From the NCBI RefSeq assembly GCF_000687455.2, contig NZ_JGVW01000086.1, positions 1 to 64,000 on the forward strand: 64,000 bases of DNA. Reading direction: 5' to 3'. Position numbers and translations under genes: made by a program. Numbering within the stretch: position 1 is the stretch's first letter; every line of letters begins with the position of its first letter. The notes under the pieces are model-generated. The model saw nothing but the letters and a program-made list of their open reading frames with translations, did no database searches and was not told the DNA's origin. The stretch is from Burkholderia sp. lig30 (lineage in GTDB: Bacteria; Pseudomonadota; Gammaproteobacteria; Burkholderiales; Burkholderiaceae). Positions 9,875 through 17,913 of the stretch are shown piece by piece.

Positions 9875-10804
9875 ATGACGACGCCGCAGTTTCCCGAGAT
9901 TCTGGCGTTCGGCGAGGCGATGATTGAATTCAATCAGTCGCAGCCGGGGCGCCCCGAGTATCTGCAGGGTTTCGGCGGCGACACGTCGAATTTCTGCATC
10001 GCAGCCGCGCGGCAAGGCGCGTCGGCGGGTTTCGTGTCGGCGGTCGGCGACGACCATTTCGGCAAGCTGCTGGTCGACCTGTGGCGCGGCGACGGCGTCG
10101 AGACTTCCTGGGTGCGCGTCGATCGCGGCGCGCCGACCGGCGTCTATTTCGTCACGCACGGGCCGGACGGCCATCAGTTCGACTATCTGCGCGCGGGTTC
10201 CGCGGCGAGCCGCTATGTGCCGCACGACCTGCCGCTCGACGCGCTCGCGGCCGCGAAGGTGTTGCACCTGTCGGGCATCAGTCTCGCGATCGGCACGTCC
10301 GCGTGCGATGCCGGTTTCGCGGCGATCGCGCAGGCGCGCCGGCATGGCGTGCGCGTAAGCTTCGACACGAACCTGCGGCTGCGGCTCTGGCCACTGCCGC
10401 GCGCCCGCGCGGTGATGCTCGAGGCGCTGCGCCACACGGACATCTGCCTGCCGAGCTGGGACGACGTCACGGCGCTTACCGGCGCGACGGATCGCGATGC
10501 GATCGCCGATGCGATGCTCGCGTTCGGGCCGGAAGTGGTCGCGCTGAAGCTCGGCCAGGAGGGCGTCTACGTGGCGACGCCCGACGAGCGGCGTCTGGTG
10601 CCGGGCTTCCCGGTCGCAGCCGTCGATGCGACGGGCGCGGGCGACTGCTTCGGCGGCGCGTTCGTCGCGCGGCTCGTGGCCGGCGACGATCCGTTCGCCG
10701 CCGCGCGCTACGCGAATGCGGCCGCGGCGCTGTCGACGCTCGGCTACGGCGCGGTCGCGCCGATTCCGCGCAAGGACGCGGTCGAGCGCCTGATGCAGGG
10801 CTGA
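9875..10804 (+). CDS. kdgK: PfkB-family sugar kinase, likely 2-dehydro-3-deoxygluconokinase
   Basis: It probably phosphorylates 2-keto-3-deoxygluconate to KDPG, feeding the Entner-Doudoroff pathway. The 309-residue protein shows PfkB signatures: GFGGDTSN near residue 35 and the catalytic DATGAGDCFGG block near residue 250. The segments LHLSGISLAI and FDTNLRLRLW resemble KdgK rather than ribokinase or fructokinase. Its start lies 3 nt after the rimO stop, suggesting co-transcription despite unrelated function. Sugar specificity is inferred from similarity of motifs only. Confidence 0.75.
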   Translation: MTTPQFPEILAFGEAMIEFNQSQPGRPEYLQGFGGDTSNFCIAAARQGASAGFVSAVGDDHFGKLLVDLWRGDGVETSWVRVDRGAPTGVYFVTHGPDGHQFDYLRAGSAASRYVPHDLPLDALAAAKVLHLSGISLAIGTSACDAGFAAIAQARRHGVRVSFDTNLRLRLWPLPRARAVMLEALRHTDICLPSWDDVTALTGATDRDAIADAMLAFGPEVVALKLGQEGVYVATPDERRLVPGFPVAAVDATGAGDCFGGAFVARLVAGDDPFAAARYANAAAALSTLGYGAVAPIPRKDAVERLMQG

Positions 10805-10869
10805 CGTGCGTGCGCCACGCGCGCCCGGCTACACGTTTTTTTCATTCATGACGAGGATGAGGAGGCAAC

Positions 10870-12060
10870 ATGCAGCGTGAAGTGGTGGTGGTGAGCGGCG
10901 TGCGGACGGCGATCGGCGATTTCGGCGGCGGCCTCAAGGATTTCCCGCCGACCGAGCTGGGCGCGAAGGTCGTGCGCGAGGTGCTGTCGCGCGCGCAGGT
11001 GTCGGGCGACGAGGTCGGCCATGTGGTGTTCGGCAACGTCGTGCACACCGAGCCGAAGGACATGTACCTCGCGCGCGTCGCCGCGATCAACGGCGGCGTC
11101 GCGCAGCACGCGCCCGCGCTGACGGTCAACCGTCTGTGCGGCTCGGGCCTGCAGGCGATCGTGTCGGCCGCGCAGGGGCTGCTGCTCGGCGATGCCGACA
11201 TCGCGATCGCCGGCGGCGCGGAGAACATGAGCCGCGCGCCGTACTCGATGCCGGCCGCGCGCTTCGGCCAGCGCATGGGCGACACGCGCCTCGTCGACAT
11301 GATGATCGGCGCGCTGAACGACCCGTTCCAGTCGGTTCACATGGGCGTGACCGCCGAAAACGTTGCGGCGAAGTACGGTATCTCGCGTGACGCGCAGGAC
11401 GCGCTGGCGCTCGAATCGCACCGCCGCGCATCGCATGCGACCCGGGCCGGCTATTTCAGGGAGCAGATCCTGCCGATCGAGATCGTCGGCTCGAAGAAGG
11501 GCACGTCTGTCCTGTTCGACACCGACGAACACGTGCGCCATGACGCCAGCGCCGACGATTTCACGAAGTTGCGCGCGGTGTTCGCGAAGGAAAACGGCAC
11601 GGTCACGGCGGGCAATGCGTCGGGCATCAACGACGCGGCCGCGGCCGTGCTGCTGATGGAGCGCAGCGTGGCCGACAAGCGCGGCGCGAAGCCGCTCGCG
11701 CGTCTCGTCGCGTACGCGCACGCGGGCGTCGATCCGGCCTACATGGGCATCGGCCCGGTGCCGGCCACGCGCAAGGTGCTCGAGCGCGCGGGGCTGAGCG
11801 TCGCGGATCTCGATGTGATCGAGGCGAACGAGGCGTTCGCCGCGCAGGCGTGCGCGGTGTCCCAGGAGCTCGGGCTCGATCCGGCGAAGGTCAACCCGAA
11901 CGGATCCGGCATCTCGCTCGGCCACCCGATCGGCGCGACGGGCGCGCTGATCACCGTCAAGGCGCTGTACGAACTGCAGCGCATCGGCGGCCGCTACGCG
12001 CTCGTGACGATGTGCATCGGCGGCGGGCAGGGCATCGCCGCGATTTTCGAGCGAATCTGA
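10870..12060 (+). CDS. bktB: Beta-ketothiolase BktB
   Basis: BktB condenses acetyl-CoA with acetyl- or propionyl-CoA, and in Cupriavidus it supplies 3-ketovaleryl-CoA for PHB-co-valerate. The 396-residue thiolase has Cys90 in NRLCGSGLQ, GHPIGATG, and Cys382 in MCIGGGQG; its C-terminus GIAAIFERI matches my memory of R. eutropha BktB. A GAGGATGAGGAGG ribosome site precedes the ATG. With phaA it is one of two thiolases within 6 kb, probably with different acyl-chain preferences. The exact substrate range is inference. Confidence 0.87.
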   Translation: MQREVVVVSGVRTAIGDFGGGLKDFPPTELGAKVVREVLSRAQVSGDEVGHVVFGNVVHTEPKDMYLARVAAINGGVAQHAPALTVNRLCGSGLQAIVSAAQGLLLGDADIAIAGGAENMSRAPYSMPAARFGQRMGDTRLVDMMIGALNDPFQSVHMGVTAENVAAKYGISRDAQDALALESHRRASHATRAGYFREQILPIEIVGSKKGTSVLFDTDEHVRHDASADDFTKLRAVFAKENGTVTAGNASGINDAAAAVLLMERSVADKRGAKPLARLVAYAHAGVDPAYMGIGPVPATRKVLERAGLSVADLDVIEANEAFAAQACAVSQELGLDPAKVNPNGSGISLGHPIGATGALITVKALYELQRIGGRYALVTMCIGGGQGIAAIFERI

Positions 12061-12078
12061 CGCAAGGAGTGACGCAAC

Positions 12079-12618
12079 GTGGGACGATTTTCGGGATGGC
12101 ATCGGGCGGTGGTGATCGCGTGCGCGCTGGCCGCGGGCGCAGCCGTGACGGGCGCGCACGCGGCGCCGGCGGATACTGGCACGCTCGACGACCCCGCGCC
12201 CGCCCGGGCCCTCAAGCCCAATCCCGCGTTTGCGCGCCTGCCGCGTTACGAGGGCACGCTCGGCGGGCGGCCCATCGTCGTGCACCTCGGGCCGAAGGAC
12301 GACGACCCGGGCGTGCACGGCGAGTACCAGTTCACGGATACCGGTGAAGTGGTGCTGCTCGCGGGCGATCGCGACGGCGATGCGCTCGAGGTCGAGGAAT
12401 CGAACGACGGCACCAACATCACCGGCGTGTGGATCGGCCGCTTCGACGCGGCGGGCAGCCTCGCCGCTGACCGGATGAACGCGGACGAATCCGATCCGCA
12501 GCCGGTCGTGCTGCGGCCAGTCGGTGCGTCCGGCCGCCCCGCGCTGCAAGTGCGCGACGGCCGCGTGCAGGCGATCGAGGCGGTGGGCGGTGTCGTCGAC
12601 CTGCGTGCAGGCGACTGA
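12079..12618 (+). CDS. Hypothetical exported protein
   Basis: Not recognised as a named family. It starts with GTG at 12079 after AAGGAGTG, 18 nt past bktB, so it is likely the last gene of that transcript. An N-terminal signal peptide (hydrophobic ACALAAGAAVTGAHA) is followed by ~150 residues rich in charged and beta-type segments (GVHGEYQFTDTGEVVLL), suggesting a small periplasmic beta-protein. No catalytic motif is visible. Confidence 0.7.
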   Translation: MGRFSGWHRAVVIACALAAGAAVTGAHAAPADTGTLDDPAPARALKPNPAFARLPRYEGTLGGRPIVVHLGPKDDDPGVHGEYQFTDTGEVVLLAGDRDGDALEVEESNDGTNITGVWIGRFDAAGSLAADRMNADESDPQPVVLRPVGASGRPALQVRDGRVQAIEAVGGVVDLRAGD

Positions 12619-12751
12619 GTCACCGTCTTCGGAGTCAAGCGTGGGGTGGCTCGGTGCGCGCGGCGCGCATTGTACCGGGCCAAACGCGCCCGTTTTGGCT
12701 AAGCTAGCGGTCTCTTTCGCAATCGCTCGGCCCACGCCCGGCTTTACCGTC

Positions 12752-13933
12752 ATGACCGCACCCAGTTCCAAGCGCGCGCTGCAAACCCGCATCGTTCAAC
12801 CCGACGACGTCATCCCGTCCGGCTACCGCTCGTTCGTCGCGCCGGTCGAGCGCGCGTCGACGGTCGTGTTCCCCGATCTCGCGACGGTGCGCAGCCTCGA
12901 CTGGCGCGAGGACGGCCAGTGGCGCTACGGCCTGCACGCGACGCCGACCTCGCTCGCGCTCGCGCAGCGGCTCGCGACGATCGAGGGCGGCACTTACACG
13001 CTGCTGCAGCCGTCGGGCCTCGCGGCGATCACGAACGTTTACTTCGGCTTGCTGAAGGCGGGCGACGACGTGCTGATTCCGGACAACGCCTACGGCCCGA
13101 ACGCGGATTTCGGCCGCTGGCTCGAGGCCGATTTCGGCGTGAGCGCGCGTTTCTACGATCCGCTCGTCGGCGCGGACATCGCGGATCTGATCCAGCCGAA
13201 CACGCGCCTCATCTGGCTGGAGTCGCCCGGCTCGGTGACGATGGAAGTACCGGACGTGCGCGCGATCACTGCGGTGGCGCGCGAGCGCGGCGTCGTCACG
13301 GCGATCGACAATACCTATTCGGCCGGGCTCGCGTTCAAGCCGTTCGAGCATGGCGTCGACATCTCGGTGCAGGCGCTGACCAAGTATCAGTCGGGCGGCA
13401 GCGACGTGCTGATGGGCGCGACGATCACCGCGGACGCGGCGCTGCACGCGAAGCTCAAGCTCGCGCGGATGCGCTGCGGGATCGGGGTGTCCGCCGACGA
13501 CTGCTCGCTCGTGCTGCGCAGCCTGCCCAGCATGCAGGCGCGCTTCGACGCGCACAGCAAGAGCGCGCTGTCGCTCGCGCAATGGCTGAAGGCGCGCCCG
13601 GAAATTGCCGCGGTCCTGCATCCGCAACTGCCGGACTGCCCGGGGCACGCGTCGTTCGTCCGCGACTTCACGGGCGCGGGCGGGCTGTTCTCGGTGATTT
13701 TCGATGCGCGCTACAGCGCGGAGCAGATTGACCGCTTCGTCGAGGCGCTGGCGCTGTTCGCGATTGGCTGGAGCTGGGGCGGCGCACACAGCCTCGCGAT
13801 GCCTTATGACGTCGCGTCGATGCGCGCGACATGGACGCATCGCGGCACGCTGGTGCGGTTCTACATCGGCCTCGAGGATGAGACCGACTTGCGCGCGGAC
13901 ATCGAGCGCGCGATGCGGGCCACGCTCGGCTGA
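12752..13933 (+). CDS. metC: Cystathionine beta-lyase (Cys/Met metabolism PLP enzyme)
   Basis: Cleaves cystathionine to homocysteine, pyruvate and ammonia in methionine synthesis. The 393-residue protein has the fold and motifs of the Cys/Met PLP family: the substrate/PLP region QPSGLAAITNVYFG, the IDNTYSAG aspartate that holds the pyridine nitrogen, and the Schiff-base lysine in QALTKYQSGGSD. The C-terminal WSWGGAHSL segment is typical of MetC as opposed to MetB. The ATG at 12752 is chosen because the upstream open frame overlaps the preceding gene and is not family-like. Confidence 0.88.
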   Translation: MTAPSSKRALQTRIVQPDDVIPSGYRSFVAPVERASTVVFPDLATVRSLDWREDGQWRYGLHATPTSLALAQRLATIEGGTYTLLQPSGLAAITNVYFGLLKAGDDVLIPDNAYGPNADFGRWLEADFGVSARFYDPLVGADIADLIQPNTRLIWLESPGSVTMEVPDVRAITAVARERGVVTAIDNTYSAGLAFKPFEHGVDISVQALTKYQSGGSDVLMGATITADAALHAKLKLARMRCGIGVSADDCSLVLRSLPSMQARFDAHSKSALSLAQWLKARPEIAAVLHPQLPDCPGHASFVRDFTGAGGLFSVIFDARYSAEQIDRFVEALALFAIGWSWGGAHSLAMPYDVASMRATWTHRGTLVRFYIGLEDETDLRADIERAMRATLG

Positions 13934-14031
13934 GCGCGGCCGCGCCGCGGCGACTGCGGACGCTGCGGCCGGGTTGCCGCCATTTCGGCACGCCGGTGCG
14001 CGGGGGCACGCCCCGCGCCGGCGCGGCCGCG

Positions 14032-14877
14032 TCAGAACAGGCGCAGAAGGCCGTCGAGGCCGACGTGATCGAACGCGACGGTCGCGGCGTCGCGCACGAC
14101 CGGCTTCGCGTGGAACGCCACCGACAGGCCGGCTTCGGCCATCATCTTCAGGTCGTTCGAGCCGTCGCCCATCGCGATTGCGCGGCTCGGATCGATGTCG
14201 AGCGCGACGCACGTCTCGCGCAGCGTGCGGGCCTTCACGTCGGCGTTGACGATCTCGCCGATCACCTTGCCGGTCAGCTTGCCGTCGACGATCTCGAGCG
14301 TGTTCGCGCGCGTGAAATCCAGGTTCAGCCGGGCCTTCAGGCGCTCGGTGAAGAACGTGAAGCCGCCCGACACGAGCAGCGTCTTGAGGCCGGCCGCCTT
14401 CGCGCCGGCCAGCATCGTCTCGGCACCCGGCGACAGGTTCAGCCGCTCTTCGTAGACGCGTTCGAGCGCGTGCGCGTCGAGGCCGGCGAGCAGCGCGACG
14501 CGGCGCGTGAGGCTCTCGTTGAAGTCGCGGATCTCGCCGCGCATCGACGCCTCGGTGATCGCCGCGACTTCCGCCTTCAGGCCGCAGAAATCGGCGATCT
14601 CGTCGATGCACTCGATCGTGATCAGCGTCGAATCCATGTCCATCACCACCAGCCCGAAGTCGCCAAGCGTTTGCCCGGCGTCGACGAACGCGTAGTCGAG
14701 CGCATGCGTGCCGCAGTAGACGGCGATGTCGGGCCGCTGGGCCGGCTCGACTTCCTCGATACGCAACGCGTGTTCGTTGAGCTGCACGAGACGCGAGCCG
14801 CGCGCGAGCGCGAACAGCGGTTTGTGATGCGCGTCCGACAGCGGCGCGACGCTTTGGATGACGAGATTCTTGGCCAT
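14032..14877 (-). CDS. serB: Phosphoserine phosphatase SerB
   Basis: Final step of serine synthesis: dephosphorylates L-phosphoserine. The 281-residue HAD-family enzyme has motif I DMDST with the nucleophile Asp80 and acid/base Asp82, motif II Ser/Thr in LLVSGGFT, and motif III GDGSNDLKM. The N-terminal ~75 residues form the regulatory ACT-like region. It is convergent with metC (99 bp gap) and divergent from the exported protein at 15104. Confidence 0.95.
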   Translation of the reverse strand: MAKNLVIQSVAPLSDAHHKPLFALARGSRLVQLNEHALRIEEVEPAQRPDIAVYCGTHALDYAFVDAGQTLGDFGLVVMDMDSTLITIECIDEIADFCGLKAEVAAITEASMRGEIRDFNESLTRRVALLAGLDAHALERVYEERLNLSPGAETMLAGAKAAGLKTLLVSGGFTFFTERLKARLNLDFTRANTLEIVDGKLTGKVIGEIVNADVKARTLRETCVALDIDPSRAIAMGDGSNDLKMMAEAGLSVAFHAKPVVRDAATVAFDHVGLDGLLRLF

Positions 14878-15103
14878 TGATGAAGTAACAGGGAGCGAAC
14901 GGAACGCCGCCGGGCGGCAAACACGACATTGTAGCCGGTCGGCTCCGCGCGATTGCGGGCGGATCGCGGCGCGCCGCGCAAGCGGGTTAACACCCGATGC
15001 GTCCGGGGCGCATGGCGGGCCGCTTGGCGTTAGACTGACGACGCGTCATGCATCGATAACCGCGCGGCACGCGGCAGCGCAGCCGCATCACAAGGAGGTC
15101 AGC

Positions 15104-15655
15104 ATGAGCCAACCCAGCATGTCAGTCGCCGCCTCGCTGTCCGTCGCGCTCGCGGCGGCGTGCGTCAGCGTGAGCGTCGTTGCGGCGCCGCCGATCAAGG
15201 GAAGCCTGAAGGGCGGCACGACCGGGCAGCTCGAATACACCGTCAAGGTCGAATCGAAGATGTTCGGCGACGCGCAGGAGACGCGCAAGATCCGCCCGGG
15301 CGAAACCGACGACTTCAACTGGAAGTCGGTGCCGCCGGACGGCGCGGTGGCGATGCCCGACGCGTGTCCGAAGGCCGACATGCTGCCGCGCGACGCGAAT
15401 GGCGCGATGGTCCGGCAGACGCAGGTGCGCCTCGCGCCGTCGATCGACGGCAAGGGCGTCGCGAACGTGCAGATGCACTTCCAGGCCGCCGCGCCGAACG
15501 GCACGCGCAGCGTGACGGTCGACGGCAAGCCGCTGCAATGTCCGAACCCGGTGACGCTGAGCCAGGTCAAGTGGCTGACGATTCCGGCGAACGGCGGCGC
15601 GCGCAGCGTCACGCTGAGCGACGGGACGAAGGTCACAGTGTCGATCAAGCGCTGA
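15104..15655 (+). CDS. Hypothetical exported protein
   Basis: Family not recognised. The start is fixed by a strong AAGGAGGT site 8 nt upstream. A signal peptide (hydrophobic ~25 residues ending SVVAAPP) precedes a ~155-residue mature protein with several Thr/Val-rich beta segments and two cysteines (in DACPKAD and LQCPNP), which could form one disulfide in the periplasm. The frame is open upstream to 14858, but that extension overlaps intergenic DNA. No neighbour suggests a role. Confidence 0.75.
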   Translation: MSQPSMSVAASLSVALAAACVSVSVVAAPPIKGSLKGGTTGQLEYTVKVESKMFGDAQETRKIRPGETDDFNWKSVPPDGAVAMPDACPKADMLPRDANGAMVRQTQVRLAPSIDGKGVANVQMHFQAAAPNGTRSVTVDGKPLQCPNPVTLSQVKWLTIPANGGARSVTLSDGTKVTVSIKR

Positions 15656-15761
15656 GCATCGCACGGCCGCGGGATCGAGGTGCGGCGTCATGCGGCGCGT
15701 GACACGGCGCGGGCGCGTCGGTATGCTCGGGCGCTCCTCATCCTCGCAGAACGGAAAGCCC

Positions 15762-16232
15762 ATGATTGCCCGCATGAGCATGCTGGTTGCCGCCGCATTG
15801 ATCGCCGCGCCGGCGCACGCGGCCGACGATTGCAGTTTCGTGAAGAAGATCGCGCTGCCGTCGCAGCAGCTGACGGCGGTCGTGTCGAGCGGCGCGCTCG
15901 AGCCGTGCTCGACGGGCAGCTACGCCGTGCGCCTCTATTCGACCGCGAACACCGCGCCGCAATTCGATACCGACGACTATGTCGCCGGCATCCTGCATGC
16001 GCGCGACGGCACGGTTGCCGACGCATTCGCCGCCGATCTCGGCGCGCGCGCGCCGCATGCGCTCGTCGTGACGACGCGCTCGGCGGGCAGCGGCGGCTAC
16101 GTCGGTGCGCACGCATACGTGACGACGCCGCGCGCGGTGCGGCTCGTCGCGTCGGTGGAAGGGCTGCAGCCGGACGCCGACGTGACCGCCGCGCTGCGGC
16201 GGGCGATCGGCAAGGGCCGCCGCATGCGCTGA
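15762..16232 (+). CDS. Putative periplasmic I-type lysozyme inhibitor (PliI-like)
   Basis: A 156-residue secreted protein with a signal peptide (LVAAALIAAPAHA) and a mature domain beginning CSFVKKIALPSQQ. The loop TGSYAVRLYS closely resembles the conserved SGSYxxR inhibitory loop of the PliI family, which plugs the active site of invertebrate-type lysozymes, and overall size and beta-rich pattern agree. Start ATG at 15762 rather than the open upstream frame, because the signal peptide begins here. I infer the family from this loop and size; a structure or profile search is needed for certainty. Confidence 0.6.
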   Translation: MIARMSMLVAAALIAAPAHAADDCSFVKKIALPSQQLTAVVSSGALEPCSTGSYAVRLYSTANTAPQFDTDDYVAGILHARDGTVADAFAADLGARAPHALVVTTRSAGSGGYVGAHAYVTTPRAVRLVASVEGLQPDADVTAALRRAIGKGRRMR

Positions 16233-16258
16233 CGGCCGGGCGCGGGCCCGGCCGCGCG

Positions 16259-17062
16259 TCAATGCGGGCGCTCTTCGAGGCGCGCGGCCAGGAAGCGATG
16301 CTCGGCCGAGAACAGCCGCCGGTAGGTCAGCAGCACCGCGCCGACCGTGCCGAGCGCGGAGGCCGCGGCGATCAGGAACATGATGACGATCTGGTAGCGC
16401 ACGGCCTGCAGCGGCGACTGGCCGGCGAGCACCTGGCCGGTCATCATGCCCGGCAGGCTGACGACGCCGACGACGGCCATCTGGTTCAGCGTCGGCACCA
16501 TCCCCGCGCGCACCGCCTGGCGCGCCGCCTCCTGCGCGGCTTCCCAGCGCGTCGCGCCGAGCGCGAGCGCGGTCTCGACGCGATCGCGGCGCGCGGTCAA
16601 TTCCTCGGTCATCCGCTCGACGCCGAGCGAGACGCCGGTCAGCGTGTTGCCGAGGATCATCCCGAGAATCGGGATCGCATACTGCGGCTCGTACCACGGA
16701 TGAATGCGGATCACGACGAACAGGCCGATCGCCGCGACGACCCAGCTGCTGACCCAGATCGCCGCGATGCTGTCGGTGCGCTGTCCCGCATACGTGCGCT
16801 TGCCGCGCGCCGCGCCGGCGAAGCCGGCGATCAGCGTCATCAGCGCGGTCAGCGGCAGCACGACGTACCAGCGCGGGTGGCCGAACACCCAGCCGAGCAC
16901 GTAGCCGATCGCCAGCAACTGCACGACGGTGCGCACCGCCGCGAGCGCGAGCTTGCGGCCGAGGCCGAGCGACAGCGCGGCCGAGATCGCGCCGTTGACG
17001 GCGACGAGCGTCGCCGCGATGCCGACGTCGACGAGGCTCAGATCCTGCAGCAGCGGGCTCAT
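16259..17062 (-). CDS. fetB: Iron export ABC transporter permease FetB-like
   Basis: Membrane subunit of a FetAB/YbbLM-type exporter (UPF0014 family), linked to iron export and peroxide resistance in E. coli. The 267-residue protein has about seven hydrophobic segments and family blocks such as YAIPILGMILGNTLTGVSLG and SLPGMMTGQVLAGQSP. The start overlaps the fetA stop by 4 nt (ATGA) and is preceded by GGAGGT, so the two are translationally coupled. The frame remains open upstream through fetA, which is a shadow. Confidence 0.87.
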   Translation of the reverse strand: MSPLLQDLSLVDVGIAATLVAVNGAISAALSLGLGRKLALAAVRTVVQLLAIGYVLGWVFGHPRWYVVLPLTALMTLIAGFAGAARGKRTYAGQRTDSIAAIWVSSWVVAAIGLFVVIRIHPWYEPQYAIPILGMILGNTLTGVSLGVERMTEELTARRDRVETALALGATRWEAAQEAARQAVRAGMVPTLNQMAVVGVVSLPGMMTGQVLAGQSPLQAVRYQIVIMFLIAAASALGTVGAVLLTYRRLFSAEHRFLAARLEERPH

Positions 17063-17757
17063 GGCGCGACCTCCGATGCGTTCGCGGCGCGCAGCACGCC
17101 GGCCTGCATCGTGATGCGCGATGCGCCGATCCGTGCGGCCTGCGCGGGATCGTGCGAGATCCACATGTATGCGCGCGCGGCGGGTGCCGCGTCGAACCAT
17201 GCGCCGACGAGCGATTCGATCGCGCGTGTCGAATCCGGGTCGAGCGCGGAGGTCGGCTCGTCGAGCAGCAGGACGTCCGGCTCGAGTTGCAGCACGCGCA
17301 GCAGCGCGGCGATCTGCGCCTCGCCGCCCGACAGCTCGCTCGCGCGCTTGTCGAGGAAATCGTCGCCGCGGCCCGCGCGCGCGGCGAGCTGCGCGGCGCG
17401 CGCGCGATCGAACCGCACGTCGCGATAGACGGCCAGCGTATACGGATAGCGCAGCAGCGATTCGACCGTGCCTTCGGCGGGCGCCGGCCGCTGGCGCAGG
17501 TACGCGACGCTGCGCCGGTAGCGGGGGATCGCGCTGCGCGGGATCGGCTGGCCGTGCCACAGCACGGATCCGCCGTCGAGCGGATCGAGCAGCGCGAGCG
17601 CGCGCAGGAACACGCTCTTTCCCGACCCCGACGGCCCCGTGATCGCGATGCGGGCGCCCGCGGGCAGGCTGAAATCGGTCGGCGCGAGCAGGATCTTGCC
17701 GCTCTTCGCGTCCCGCCGCGTGATTCCCTGCGCTTCGATGAGGCCGGTGGCTGTCAT
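17059..17757 (-). CDS. fetA: Iron export ABC transporter ATP-binding protein FetA-like
   Basis: ATPase partner of FetB. The 232-residue protein has Walker A GPSGSGKS at 41-48, the signature LSGGE, Walker [13 protein letters not shown] and the ISHDP His switch. FetA-like features include the short length and position upstream of a UPF0014 permease. An overly long open frame on this strand continues to 20229, but homology starts at 17757. It is divergent from the AsmA gene with ~155 bp between starts. Confidence 0.87.
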   Translation of the reverse strand: MTATGLIEAQGITRRDAKSGKILLAPTDFSLPAGARIAITGPSGSGKSVFLRALALLDPLDGGSVLWHGQPIPRSAIPRYRRSVAYLRQRPAPAEGTVESLLRYPYTLAVYRDVRFDRARAAQLAARAGRGDDFLDKRASELSGGEAQIAALLRVLQLEPDVLLLDEPTSALDPDSTRAIESLVGAWFDAAPAARAYMWISHDPAQAARIGASRITMQAGVLRAANASEVAP

Positions 17758-17913
17758 GTCACAAATGAAAAAAAGCGTTAAGGGCGCCGAAGGGGCGCAC
17801 AGGCGTGCGCCATAATACCGACAGAAAAGCTCACGCGGGTGTCGTGCGCCGTTGTCCCCGCACGCGGCCCGGCATGGCGCGGCATTGCACTTCAGAACAA
17901 CAATGGAACCGCC

